From contig JAAYVD010000040.1 in assembly GCA_012517355.1 (NCBI GenBank), positions 23,624-87,623 on the forward strand: DNA of 64,000 nucleotides, written 5' to 3'. Numbering within the stretch: the first letter of the stretch is position 1; each line of letters begins with the position of its first letter. This DNA is from Candidatus Rifleibacteriota bacterium (GTDB lineage Bacteria; Muiribacteriota; Ozemobacteria; Ozemobacterales; Ozemobacteraceae). This document shows positions 53,455-61,270 of this stretch, piece after piece. The notes below the pieces were generated by a model. It did not search any database. It was not told where the DNA came from and saw only the letters and a program-made list of their open reading frames with translations. The translations under genes were made by a program, and so were the position numbers.

Positions 53455-54885
53455 ATGCAGAACTACTACCAGCTGTTCGGGGTGCCGGACTTCGCCCCCC
53501 AGGAAGAGATCCAGAAAGCCTTCAACAAGCGGTACGCCGACCTGTTCACCTCGGGCAGCCCCCTGGCCAACATCCCCCACCTCAAGGAACTGAAGGATGC
53601 TTTCGACATCCTGGCCGATCCCGCGAGCCGGGCGGAGTATGACGCCCGCCTGCGGGCCTTCCTGCAGGACCTGGAGATCCAGTATGGCAAGGCCGTCGAT
53701 GCCCTGGCCGCCGGCCAGTATGACGAGGCGATCGCCCTGCTGAAGGACTGCCTGAAGATCAACCCGCGCGAGCCCGAATTCTACGAGACGATCGGCCTGG
53801 CCTACCAGTTGGCCGACCGGCCCGACGAGGCGATCAAGTTTTTCCAGCAGGGGTTGCAGCTGAATGTCCGCAACCCCGTGTTCCACCGCTATCTGGGCGA
53901 CATCTACCGGGCCCGTCACGACGACGACAAGGCCGACACCCATTTCCTCGACGCGGCCGAGGGCTTCAAGGAGATCCTCAAGGTCGATCCCAAGAACTAC
54001 CAGGCCATGGAGCAGCTGGCCGACACCTATGCCAAGATGCACTGGTACGAAGAGGCCCTCGAGGTGCTCGAGAAGTTGATCGAACAGCACCCCTACAAGG
54101 CCGACTACCACCGGGACCTGGGCGGCGTTTTGTACGAGCTCGACCGGCTCGAGGAATCCGAGATCCATCTGCTCGAGGCCCTGCGCAACTCCCCCGGCGA
54201 TTCCTCTTCCCTGCTCTATCTGGGTCTCGTCTACTTCAAGCGCCGATTGCTGACGCTGGCCATCCAGACCCTCGGGGAATCCCTGGCCAGCAAACCCGAT
54301 CAGCCCGAGGTGGTGAGCCTGGTCGAGAAGATCCGCGAGATCCAGGGCGAGGTCGGCCGCACCGTCGAGGAGATCATCTACGACGCCAGCCCGGACGCCA
54401 TGGTCGAGGGGTTGGTGAAGTGGTACAACGCCGAGACGGGGATCGGGGTCCTGACCTGCCCCGAATACGCCGAGGTCCTGCTCCACTTCAGCGCCCTCAA
54501 ACCCCAGGACCAGGAAACCCTGTCCAAGGGCGATGCCGTCCGGTTCGGGGTGGTCAAGGACAAGGTGGGCCCCGTCGCCGTCCAGATCGAGCGGATCGAC
54601 CTGGCCAAGGATGGCGACACCCTGCCCGGGGTGATCATCCGGTTCGATCCCAAGCGCAAGATCGGTGTCATCAAGACCACCACCGACCGCGAGATCGTGT
54701 TCCCCTTCTCGTCCCTGACCCAGGATCTTCTGGAAAAGCTCGAACTGAACATGGAAGTGCTGTTCGAGACCAAGTCGACCCTGGGCATTTCCGACGAGCC
54801 GATCGAGCAGGCCATCAACATCCGCCCCCGCAAGAAGAAGGGCGGCAAGAAGCCCCCCGCCCCCCCTCCCCCCGACGGGAAATAG
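53455..54885 (+). CDS. J-like/TPR protein with two C-terminal cold-shock-like domains
   Basis: The 476-residue cytoplasmic protein opens with a J-domain-like region (NYYQLFGVPDFAPQEEIQKA; LKDAFDILADPASRAEYDAR) but the HPD loop that stimulates DnaK is missing. TPRs fill ~70-300 (FYETIGLAYQLADRPDEAIK). Two beta-barrel segments follow: MVEGLVKWYNAETGIGVLTC (~316-385) and LPGVIIRFDPKRKIGVIKTT (~393-460). Both resemble cold-shock domains by the GxVKWYN-GxGFI pattern. A Lys/Pro-rich tail ends it. GGGAG precedes ATG 53455. It may recruit protein partners to RNA; that role is inferred. Confidence 0.8.
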   Translation: MQNYYQLFGVPDFAPQEEIQKAFNKRYADLFTSGSPLANIPHLKELKDAFDILADPASRAEYDARLRAFLQDLEIQYGKAVDALAAGQYDEAIALLKDCLKINPREPEFYETIGLAYQLADRPDEAIKFFQQGLQLNVRNPVFHRYLGDIYRARHDDDKADTHFLDAAEGFKEILKVDPKNYQAMEQLADTYAKMHWYEEALEVLEKLIEQHPYKADYHRDLGGVLYELDRLEESEIHLLEALRNSPGDSSSLLYLGLVYFKRRLLTLAIQTLGESLASKPDQPEVVSLVEKIREIQGEVGRTVEEIIYDASPDAMVEGLVKWYNAETGIGVLTCPEYAEVLLHFSALKPQDQETLSKGDAVRFGVVKDKVGPVAVQIERIDLAKDGDTLPGVIIRFDPKRKIGVIKTTTDREIVFPFSSLTQDLLEKLELNMEVLFETKSTLGISDEPIEQAINIRPRKKKGGKKPPAPPPPDGK

Positions 54886-54907
54886 GCCCGACCGCCCCCG
54901 TCTTTTT

Positions 54908-54984
54908 GCCAGCAGGATGAGCCCGGGACGGCCGTGTTGGCGACTACCCGTGAAGATGCCGGCGGGATGAGCCCGGGACGGCGG
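54908..54984 (+). repeat. Two direct copies of a 27-bp intergenic repeat
   Basis: GCCRGCRGGATGAGCCCGGG followed by ACGGC occurs at 54908-54934 and 54958-54984, 50 bases apart. GTAGGGGCGGCCCCCCGTGG follows immediately, a phrase common to dispersed repeats in G+C-rich genomes. Confidence 0.7.
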
Positions 54985-55095
54985 TAGGGGCGGCCCCCCG
55001 TGGCCACCCGGCCGGGCGGTGGCTGGCCCCCCGCCCGTCCATCCGACAGAGGACAGGTTCTCTGCCGCGCCAGCCTTCGGAGGGTTGGGAGGGAA

Positions 55096-55161
55096 GCGGA
55101 TTGCCGCGGATTGCCGCGGATGAACGGCGATCACCGCCAAACACCGCCGATCACTGCGGAT
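55096..55161. repeat. GCGGATTGCC-type short tandem repeats
   Basis: GCGGATTGCC occurs twice in tandem, then GCGGATGAACGGCGATCACC and CGCCAAACACCGCCGATCAC, ending at the stop codon of the ABC ATPase. The pattern is a degenerate inverted and direct repeat. No gene is seen in 54886-55160. Confidence 0.6.
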
Positions 55162-55892
55162 CAACTCAGAGGCGGGCGGTCTCCCTGGATGTGGGCGAAG
55201 AAGGCCTTCTCGAGGGAGCCGCCGAAGGGGGCGGTCACCTCCTCGAGGCTGCCGCTGAAGCGCAGCCGTCCCTGGTCGATGATGCCGATGTGCGAGACGA
55301 GCTTTTCCACCACCTCGAGCACGTGGCTCGAGAACAGGATGGTGGTGCCGTCGGCGACCAGTTGCTTGAGCAGTTCGCGGAAGTTGCGGACGGCCTGGGG
55401 GTCGAGGCCGTTGAACGGCTCGTCGAGGATCAGGACCCGCGGCTGGTGCATGACGATGCCGGCCAGGGCGAGCTTCTTCTTCATGCCGAAGCTGTAGTTC
55501 ACGGTGTAGTCGCCCGCCACGCCTTCCAGTTCGAAGAAGCGCAGGTAGTGGTCGATGCGTTCGCGCGCGGTGGCGGCCGGAATCTGGCGGATGTCGGCGA
55601 CGAACTCGAGGAACTGCTGGCCGGTCAGGTAGTCGTAGAGGAACACCTCGTCGGGCAGGTAGCCGACCCGGGCCCGCACCGCGAGGGTGTCGGCGGCGCA
55701 GTCACAGCCGTCGATGGTGGCATGGCCGGCGGTGGGGTGCAGCAGGCCCATCAGCAAGCGGATGGTGGTGGTCTTGCCCGCCCCGTTGGGGCCCACGAAC
55801 CCGAAGACGGCCCCGTCGGGGACGGTGAAGGTGATGTCATCGACCGCCGTCTTGGCGCCGAAGGTCTTGGTCAGTCCGGTGAGTTCAATCAT
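55161..55892 (-). CDS. ABC transporter ATP-binding protein (orphan)
   Basis: The 243-residue ATPase has Walker A GPNGAGKTT, a signature variant (NYSFGMKKKLALAG in place of LSGGQ), Walker B VLILDEPFNGLDPQ and the H-loop SSHVLEVVEKL. It resembles ATPases of ABC-2 type exporters. No permease gene is adjacent on either side, so its membrane partner is encoded elsewhere. A TATAAT box lies 15 bases before ATG 55892. Confidence 0.9.
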   Translation of the reverse strand: MIELTGLTKTFGAKTAVDDITFTVPDGAVFGFVGPNGAGKTTTIRLLMGLLHPTAGHATIDGCDCAADTLAVRARVGYLPDEVFLYDYLTGQQFLEFVADIRQIPAATARERIDHYLRFFELEGVAGDYTVNYSFGMKKKLALAGIVMHQPRVLILDEPFNGLDPQAVRNFRELLKQLVADGTTILFSSHVLEVVEKLVSHIGIIDQGRLRFSGSLEEVTAPFGGSLEKAFFAHIQGDRPPLS

Positions 55893-55906
55893 GGCTGGCG
55901 AAGCCC

Positions 55907-55912
55907 ATTATA
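55907..55912 (-). promoter_or_regulatory. TATAAT -10 box of the ABC ATPase gene
   Basis: A perfect TATAAT on the minus strand. Transcription would begin near 55900, leaving a leader of less than ten bases. No clear -35. Confidence 0.5.
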
Positions 55913-55984
55913 GCAGGGGTGGCTGGGAAATGGGGAAGTGAGGAAAGAGGATGCGGGGTAAGGGAAAAGGGGAGTTGGCGTTGG

Positions 55985-56220
55985 AGGGAACGAGGAGGAT
56001 GAAGAAGAGGAAGGAAAAGAACAGGAGAAGGGCAGGTGAGGGGGCAGGAGAGAGGCAGGAAAAGGGCAGGAGAGAGGCAGGAAAAGGGCAGGAGAAGGGC
56101 AGGAGAAGGGCAGGAGAAGGGCAGAAAAAGGGCAGGAAAAGGGTAGGAGAAGGGCAGGAGAAGGGCAGGAGAAGGGCAAGAGAAGGGCAGGAGAAGGGCA
56201 AGAGAAGGGTAGGAATGACC
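55985..56220. repeat. Purine-rich 11-bp tandem repeat
   Basis: The plus strand is almost all A/G. The unit AGGAGAAGGGC and close variants (AGGAAAAGGGC, AAGAGAAGGGC) run in tandem from ~56040 to 56215, more than ten copies. Long open frames on both strands here are repeat artefacts. Confidence 0.8.
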
Positions 56221-56384
56221 AGAAAAGAAACCGAAGGAATAGGGGAAAGGGGGAAGCGGGAGAATGGGCGAGCGGGGGCGGATATCCATGCTGTGCAAGA
56301 AGTGCCCGCCTGATTGAGGCAGGCGGGACAAGGAGAGGACTGTTGCATTGAGGCAAGGCATCATCACCTTCCTTTTTCCCTTCA

Positions 56385-56795
56385 GTTCTCCGCCAGCTTC
56401 AATGCCCCGTTCTCCCCTTCCCCAGTTTCTCCCCTTCTCCTTTTCCTTCTTTCCTTCCTTCATTCCACGTTCCTAACTATTCTCCGCCAGCTCCAATGCC
56501 CCGTTCTCCCCTTCCCCAGTTTCTCCCCTTCCCCTTTTCCTTCTTTCCTTCCTTCATTCCACGTTCCTAACTATTCTCCGCCAGCTCCAATGCCCCGTTC
56601 TCCCCTTCCCCAGTTTCTCCCCTTCTCCTTTTCCTTCTTTCCCTCCTTCTTTCCCCGTTCCTTCAGTTCTCCGCCAGCTCCAATGCCCCGTTCTCCCCTT
56701 CCCCAGTTTCTCCCCTTCCCCTTCTCCTTTTCCTTCTTTCCCTCCTTCTTTCCTCGTTCCTTCAGTTCTCCGCCAGCTTCAATGCCCCGCTCTCC
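56385..56795. repeat. ~94-bp pyrimidine-rich minisatellite
   Basis: A unit beginning TTCTCCGCCAGCTYCAATGC starts at about 56385, 56479, 56573, 56666 and 56765 (spacing ~94, 94, 93, 99; the last copy is partial). Each carries TCTCCCCTTCCCCAGTTTCT and a run of CTTTTCC. It abuts the phaC terminator. Confidence 0.88.
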
Positions 56796-56800
56796 GGCGG

Positions 56801-56832
56801 AAAAGAAAAAAGGCCCGCCTGCAAGGCGGGCC
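56801..56832 (-). terminator. Terminator of the phasin-phaC operon
   Basis: On the minus strand GGCCCGCCT (56824-56832) pairs with AGGCGGGCC (56812-56820) around TGC, followed by TTTTTTCTTTT. It is a textbook rho-independent terminator 22 bases beyond the phaC stop. Confidence 0.93.
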
Positions 56833-56854
56833 CCAATCCAAGGAAAGGAATGAC

Positions 56855-57964
56855 TCAATTGGCAGGAGGTGGGCTCGCCTCTTCCCCGTGGAAACGCAAG
56901 ACCGTCTCGAACATCAGGCGTGCTTTGCTCCCCATGGCAATGCCGATGTGGCCGGCATCGATCAGTTCCTCCCGGACGGGGCCGCCGACCAGGGTGGAAA
57001 CGATCCGTGACGATTCGATCGGCACGATGTGGTCCTTGCTGGCGATCACGTTCAGGATCGGGCAGGTGATCTCCTTCAGGTCGACCGGCTTCCCGGCGAG
57101 GACCAGGCCGCCTTCGACCAGGCGGTTCTCCTGGTAGCAGATCCGGACGTATTCGCGGTAGAGCTCGCCAGGGACCGATACGTTGTCGTTCAGCCAGCGT
57201 TCGAGCTTGACGAAGCTGCCGGTGAACTTCGGGTTGCCGGCCCCCTCGTACAGGCTCTTGTATTTCTGCCAGGCCGACAGGGGCTTGAGGAACAGGAAGG
57301 AGGTCTGGAGCATCAGGGAATCCATGTGATGCAGGGTGTCGACGACCCGGTCGACATCGAACTTCGGGGTGGCGGCCCACTTCGACAGCACCCCTTCGTC
57401 ATGGAAGTTGACCGGCGCGGCCAGCAGGGTGATACGGTCGATGGCGGCGGGATGCAGGGCGGCGTGCAGCAGGCACATGGTGCCTCCCATGCAGTAGCCG
57501 AGCAGGGCCAGCCGGTCGGTTCCCGCATCGCGGCGGACGGCCGCGGTGGCGAGGGACATCAGGTCGTCGACATAGAACCCGAAGGACAGGTGGTCGTGTT
57601 GGGGGCCGGGGGTTCCCCAGTCGAGCAGGTAGGTCGGGTGGCGGTTGTGGGTGAGGTGGGCCACGAGGCTGCCGCCCTCCATCAGGTCGAGGACATACGA
57701 CCGGTTGATGAGGGAGGGGATCATCAGCAGCGGGGTCAGACCCCGCTCGTCGGGGTCGCCCTGGAATTTCAGGACCCGCATCCGGTCGAAGCGGTAGATC
57801 ACCTCGAACGGGGTGGTCCCCTGGTAGGGGTCTTCCTGGCAGGCCGGCTCATCGCCCGCGAGAAGGGAACGGGCGTTGCGTTCGGCGAGGATGGCTCCGA
57901 GTTCGACGTTGCGGTAGGCGGATTCGGTGAACTGCTGCAAGTGCTGCCAGAGGTCTTCGCTCAT
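56855..57964 (-). CDS. phaC: Class III-like polyhydroxyalkanoate synthase
   Basis: The 369-residue PHA synthase polymerises hydroxyacyl-CoA into storage polymer on granules. The lipase-like box is GYCMGG with the catalytic Cys at 158. LLMIPSLINRSYVLDLMEGG and TYLLDWGTPG are typical of class III/IV PhaC. The catalytic Asp is likely in ASKDHIVP and the His in AGHIGIA. Size fits class III. It is the last gene of the phasin - PhaE/R-like - phaC operon (122 bases after the middle gene). A second, different synthase is 1.8 kb away. Confidence 0.93.
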   Translation of the reverse strand: MSEDLWQHLQQFTESAYRNVELGAILAERNARSLLAGDEPACQEDPYQGTTPFEVIYRFDRMRVLKFQGDPDERGLTPLLMIPSLINRSYVLDLMEGGSLVAHLTHNRHPTYLLDWGTPGPQHDHLSFGFYVDDLMSLATAAVRRDAGTDRLALLGYCMGGTMCLLHAALHPAAIDRITLLAAPVNFHDEGVLSKWAATPKFDVDRVVDTLHHMDSLMLQTSFLFLKPLSAWQKYKSLYEGAGNPKFTGSFVKLERWLNDNVSVPGELYREYVRICYQENRLVEGGLVLAGKPVDLKEITCPILNVIASKDHIVPIESSRIVSTLVGGPVREELIDAGHIGIAMGSKARLMFETVLRFHGEEASPPPAN

Positions 57965-58086
57965 GTAGGTGTCTCCGGAGGTGGGGTCCGCCGGCGGCGC
58001 AGAGGGGCCGGCGGCCGGAAGAGGACCGGCCGGCCGGCGGGCGCAGGGCCCGCGGGCCGGTCAGGGACGGGAGAGGGGGGTGGGGA

Positions 58087-58464
58087 TCACTTGCCGCGGC
58101 CGGCGGTCTTCCTCGCGGCCTTGGGGGCCTCGGGCTCGGCGGGGCGGGGGGTGCCGGTGACGACGTGGTCGCGGATGGTCTCGAGCAGGGTGACCATCTT
58201 TTCCATGCGGACTCCCTGGTCGAACATCTGCTGCTGGATCAGGGCGAGGTCCTTTTTGGTGACGACCTGGTAGAACTCGGCCCAGCGGCCCATCGAGGAA
58301 TCGACGAGGCGGCGCAGGTCGAGGGACCCTTCGAGCGATTTGGTCATCGCGTTGACGAAGTTCTGCGACTTGACCATCTCTTCCATGACCTGGGCGAACC
58401 GGTTCTCCCAGAAGGTCTGAATGTCCTTGGTGGACTTGATGAATTCCTGCATGAGGGGTTCCAT
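58087..58464 (-). CDS. Small PhaE/PhaR-like PHA synthase subunit or phasin
   Basis: The 125-residue helical protein (MEPLMQEFIKSTKDIQTFWE; GSLDLRRLVDSSMGRWAEFY) has a Lys/Arg/Ala-rich tail (PKAARKTAGRGK). AAGGAG precedes ATG 58464. Its place between a phasin and phaC indicates a synthase partner or granule protein. It is shorter than known PhaE (~350 residues) or PhaR (~200). Identity as a true subunit is inferred. Confidence 0.7.
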   Translation of the reverse strand: MEPLMQEFIKSTKDIQTFWENRFAQVMEEMVKSQNFVNAMTKSLEGSLDLRRLVDSSMGRWAEFYQVVTKKDLALIQQQMFDQGVRMEKMVTLLETIRDHVVTGTPRPAEPEAPKAARKTAGRGK

Positions 58465-58523
58465 TGGGGGCTCCTTCTCTGAATGATTTTGAGGGGGGCG
58501 CGTCCGGGGGGACGGGAGGGATG

Positions 58524-58772
58524 TCAGTGGGTGGCCGGGATGGCCGCGGCGCGGATGACGGTCTCGCGCCAGAGCTGGTTCATCTGGGTCATGGCGTTCA
58601 GGCAGTGGGTGGCCGTCTGGCCGGCCAGGTCGAGGTTGATCCTGATGATCTGCTCGGTGGCGTTCTGGGCGAAGGTGATCTGCTGCTCGGTCACCTTTTG
58701 CATCGCAGTAAGGCCGGCTTCGAACAGCTTGGTGTGGGTGCGGGCGGTCTCGTTGATGATGGTGTTGATCAT
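58524..58772 (-). CDS. Phasin-like granule protein
   Basis: The 82-residue fully helical amphipathic protein (LFEAGLTAMQKVTEQQITFA; MTQMNQLWRETVIRAAA) resembles a short phasin that coats PHA granules. GGAGGAACAAGAA precedes ATG 58772 and a strong promoter lies ~40 bases upstream. It is the first gene of the operon. Confidence 0.72.
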   Translation of the reverse strand: MINTIINETARTHTKLFEAGLTAMQKVTEQQITFAQNATEQIIRINLDLAGQTATHCLNAMTQMNQLWRETVIRAAAIPATH

Positions 58773-58811
58773 TTCTTGTTCCTCCAGAAGTTTTGATTGG
58801 CTGACATCCCA

Positions 58812-58860
58812 ATGATAGCAGGATGCCGCCGGCGGGTCAAGGAAAATCTTTTGCGTTGCA
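58812..58860 (-). promoter_or_regulatory. Phasin operon promoter with putative PHA-regulator operator
   Basis: TTGACC (58835-58840), a 17-bp spacer and TATCAT (58812-58817) on the minus strand. Upstream, TGCAACGCAAAA (58849-58860) matches a motif inside the promoter of the second PHA operon (consensus TGCAAYGCRAAA). A further TGCAA is at 58872-58876. The region 58877-59254 has no gene that I can recognise. Confidence 0.7.
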
Positions 58861-59254
58861 CAAATTCCTCTTGCATAACTGTTTATCGGCTTTTCCGTGG
58901 ACTGAGTTGAGGTTCAGGCGGTGGAAAATTTTGCATCCGTGTTTTCGGCTGGCGGACGAACCCGGAGACCCGCGCGACCCGCGGCGGTGGAAAGGGGGTG
59001 TGGCGGATCCCTGCCCGAGCAAGCCGAGCGCTGAGACTCCCCGGGGGACGATCCAGGGCCCGGCCTGGCGGGGATGGGCCAGGGCGGGGCCGCCCACGAT
59101 ACCCGCGTGGCGATCAGGGTCGGGGCGGTGGGACGTGGGTGGTTGGCCGGGCGATTCGCTCCTGGAGCAGCGCCCCACAGGGCCTGCCGGAAGGGCCGGC
59201 CCGGCCGGCGCTCCGGGTGATCCGGGAAGGGTGGGCGGGCACCCGGGGGCAACA

Positions 59255-59285
59255 GGAAGGGGCGGGTCGATGACCCGCCCCTTCC
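59255..59285. terminator. Perfect 14-bp hairpin after the second PHA operon
   Basis: GGAAGGGGCGGGTC (59255-59268) and its exact complement (59272-59285) surround three bases, 20 bases beyond the stop of the PhaE-like gene. There is no T-tract on either strand, so it may protect mRNA or end transcription by another route. Confidence 0.55.
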
Positions 59286-59305
59286 CGCCGACGATGCGGG
59301 TTTGC

Positions 59306-59743
59306 CTACTTCCGGGCCCGGCTCCTGGCGGTGGCCTTCTTCGGCGAGGGGGTTCCCTTCGCCGGCATGGGGCGAGGGGCGGCCTTCGCCGGTTGGGGGT
59401 GGGTGGCAGCGGTCGGGGCCGGGGCGGGGCTGGTGGCGGCCTCCGGGGTCGGGGCGGGCGCGGCGGCGGCGTCGAGCCGGTCCTCCAGGTCGAGGAGCCG
59501 GGCCTCGATCCGTTGCAGGTAGGTGAGGATGCGGTCGAGGTCGGAGCGGGTGGGCATGTTGATCGACTGCAGGTATTTCTCGGCGTGGGTTTCCATCTGC
59601 TTCTTGACGTCGAGGGAGCTGCCGAGGGCCTGGCTCATCTGCTTGAGGAAGGCCTCGTCGTGGGTGAGCTTCTCGAGGGTCTCGGCGGTGGTCTTTTCCC
59701 AGGCCTGGAGCATGGTGCGGCCGAAATCGAACGGGTTGGTCAT
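59306..59743 (-). CDS. PhaE-like PHA synthase subunit/phasin
   Basis: The 145-residue protein has a helical start (MTNPFDFGRTMLQAWEKTTA) and the phrase MPTRSDLDRILTYLQRIEAR, resembling the C-terminal region of PhaE/PhaR-type synthase subunits. A Pro/Ala/Lys-rich tail ends PKKATARSRARK. Its ATG overlaps the stop of the second phaC (ATGA), so they are made together, as expected for synthase subunits. Confidence 0.75.
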   Translation of the reverse strand: MTNPFDFGRTMLQAWEKTTAETLEKLTHDEAFLKQMSQALGSSLDVKKQMETHAEKYLQSINMPTRSDLDRILTYLQRIEARLLDLEDRLDAAAAPAPTPEAATSPAPAPTAATHPQPAKAAPRPMPAKGTPSPKKATARSRARK

Positions 59744-60861
59744 GGCTTCCTCCGGGGGGGGATGGCATCGAGCCAGTCGGCGGTCTCGCGCTGGACGACC
59801 TCGCAGATGGGCCGGCCGACGGAGATCGAATGATGGGTGGCGTCGTACTCGCGGTCGGTGGTGCGGCAGCCGGACAACAGCCCGGCGGTGCGGCCGCAGG
59901 CCGAGGGTGGCGCGATGTTGTCGTTTTTGGCAAAGAGGTTCAGGGTCGGGCAGGTGATGGCGCCGAGATCGAGCCGGCGGCCGCCCAGCGAAAACTCGCC
60001 CTTGGCCAGCTGGTTGTCCTGGTAGCAGTTTTTGATGATCTCCTTGAAGACGCGGCCCGGGAAGGGGACGTTGTCGGTTCCCCACCGGTCGAGGCTGCGG
60101 AAATTCGTCAGGAAGGCGTCGTTCATGATGTTGTCGTAGAGGGTGCGTCCCTTGGCGAGGGTCGCCTTGGGGTTCATCCAGGGAAAGGAGGCGTGCAGCA
60201 GCTTGTCGGGGACCACTCCGTAGGCTTCGGCGATCTTCTCGGGCTTGAAGAACTCCTTGTTCGTCCAGAGGGAGAGCAGGCCGGCCTCGGTGAAATCGAG
60301 GGGGGTGGTGAGCAGGACCAGGCCCTCGTATCGCTCCGGGCGGCGGGCGGCCATCATGGCGGCCAGGGTGCCGCCCAGGCAGTAGCCGAACAGGAACAGC
60401 CGGTCGACCCGGTGCCGGCGGCAGATGCGTTCCATGGCGCGGCGGGCCACCGTCTCGAGGTAGTAGTCGAGGCCGAGGGTGGCGTGTTCGGGGCCAGGGC
60501 ACCCCCAGTCGAGCATGTAGACCTGGTAGCCGCGCCGGCCCAGTGCTTCGATGAAACTGTGGCCGGGCATCAGGTCGAGGATGTACCAGCGGTTGATGAA
60601 CGAGTAGATCATCAGCAGGGGGATCGGCCGGGGGGTGACTCCGGCGGGGACCGGGAATTCGAGGAGGCGGCAGGATCCTTCCTCATACCAGGTGTGGCGG
60701 GGGGTGAGGGCCATACCGAGCGAAGCCAGTTGGTCGTCGTCGGCGTGGTCGCCGCGGGCCGAGGCCTGCTGGAGGTAATCCAGGAACTTGCGGGCTTTGG
60801 CCAGCTCGCCCTCGAGTTGTTCCTGCGGGTTGGGGGTGGCTGCCGTCGGGGTGTCGGCCAT
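59740..60861 (-). CDS. phaC: Second class III-like polyhydroxyalkanoate synthase
   Basis: The 373-residue PHA synthase has box GYCLGG with Cys161, IPLLMIYSFINRWYILDLMP, and VYMLDWGCPGPEH. The Asp is probably in FAKNDNIAPP and the His in THHSISVG. A charged N-terminal extension (~40 residues) differs from the first PhaC and the two share only the core motifs, so this is an old duplication or separate acquisition. ATG 60861 is set by AAGGAAGGGAACCC. It is coupled to a PhaE-like gene. Confidence 0.92.
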   Translation of the reverse strand: MADTPTAATPNPQEQLEGELAKARKFLDYLQQASARGDHADDDQLASLGMALTPRHTWYEEGSCRLLEFPVPAGVTPRPIPLLMIYSFINRWYILDLMPGHSFIEALGRRGYQVYMLDWGCPGPEHATLGLDYYLETVARRAMERICRRHRVDRLFLFGYCLGGTLAAMMAARRPERYEGLVLLTTPLDFTEAGLLSLWTNKEFFKPEKIAEAYGVVPDKLLHASFPWMNPKATLAKGRTLYDNIMNDAFLTNFRSLDRWGTDNVPFPGRVFKEIIKNCYQDNQLAKGEFSLGGRRLDLGAITCPTLNLFAKNDNIAPPSACGRTAGLLSGCRTTDREYDATHHSISVGRPICEVVQRETADWLDAIPPRRKP

Positions 60862-60895
60862 GGGTTCCCTTCCTTTCCTCGGGGTGGTTGCCGGC

Positions 60896-60924
60896 AGTAT
60901 AGGATTTCGCATTGCAAAAAGCAA
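60896..60924 (-). promoter_or_regulatory. Second PHA operon promoter with internal operator motif
   Basis: TTGCTT (60919-60924), a 17-bp spacer and TATACT (60896-60901) on the minus strand. The spacer contains TGCAATGCGAAAT (60904-60916), the same motif found upstream of the phasin promoter. A protein bound there would block polymerase, consistent with a PhaR-type repressor. Confidence 0.75.
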
Positions 60925-61037
60925 GGGTTCCGGCATGGCCCGCGCCTGGGGCCGGAGCGGGGCGGCGACGGTTGCCGGGGCGCGTTGCGCCTTCCGGCGG
61001 GCGGCTGGACGGTCGGCAGGGTTCCGACCGACCCGAT

Positions 61038-61110
61038 GTCGGAAGGGCCCCTTCGCCGCCGCGGACGGCGACGCGAAGCGCCAGGTTCGAACCCCGCCAG
61101 CGGGCGCCCC
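61038..61110 (+). repeat. Dispersed repeat, copy D (intergenic)
   Basis: GTCGGAAGGGCCCCTTCGCC followed by CGCCGCGGACGGCGACGCGAAG closely matches copy A; the last third is diverged. It lies in the 60925-61196 gap between the second phaC and the HD gene. The segment after it (61110-61190) has further GC-rich inverted repeats and no gene. Confidence 0.65.
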
Positions 61111-61196
61111 TGGCCACGGTCCGGCCCGCCCGGCCAGGGAGGCTTCCCTCGGCGGCATCCCAGTGGGGATCCCAGGGGCGGGCCGAGGTTCTGGCG

Positions 61197-61225
61197 TTGA
61201 AAGCGGGGCGGGAGAGGGCTACCAT
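61197..61225 (+). promoter_or_regulatory. Promoter of the HD phosphohydrolase gene
   Basis: TTGAAA (61197-61202), a 17-bp spacer and TACCAT (61220-61225). Transcription would start near 61232, 39 bases before the ATG. Confidence 0.68.
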
Positions 61226-61270
61226 GGGGGCGGCCGCTGCCGAACCCCACCTGCCGGAAAGGACCTGTCC

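Noticed and set aside
55885..56463. Minus-strand open frames with Pro/Leu/Phe/Ser repeats
   Set aside because: They are translations of the 11-bp purine array in three frames, with no ribosome binding site and no domain.
55985..56795. CRISPR array
   Set aside because: The repeats are tandem without unique spacers of constant length, and no cas gene is present.
55161..56832. ABC ATPase and phaC as one transport/storage operon
   Set aside because: Strong terminator and 900 bases of repeats separate them, and the ATPase has its own -10 box.
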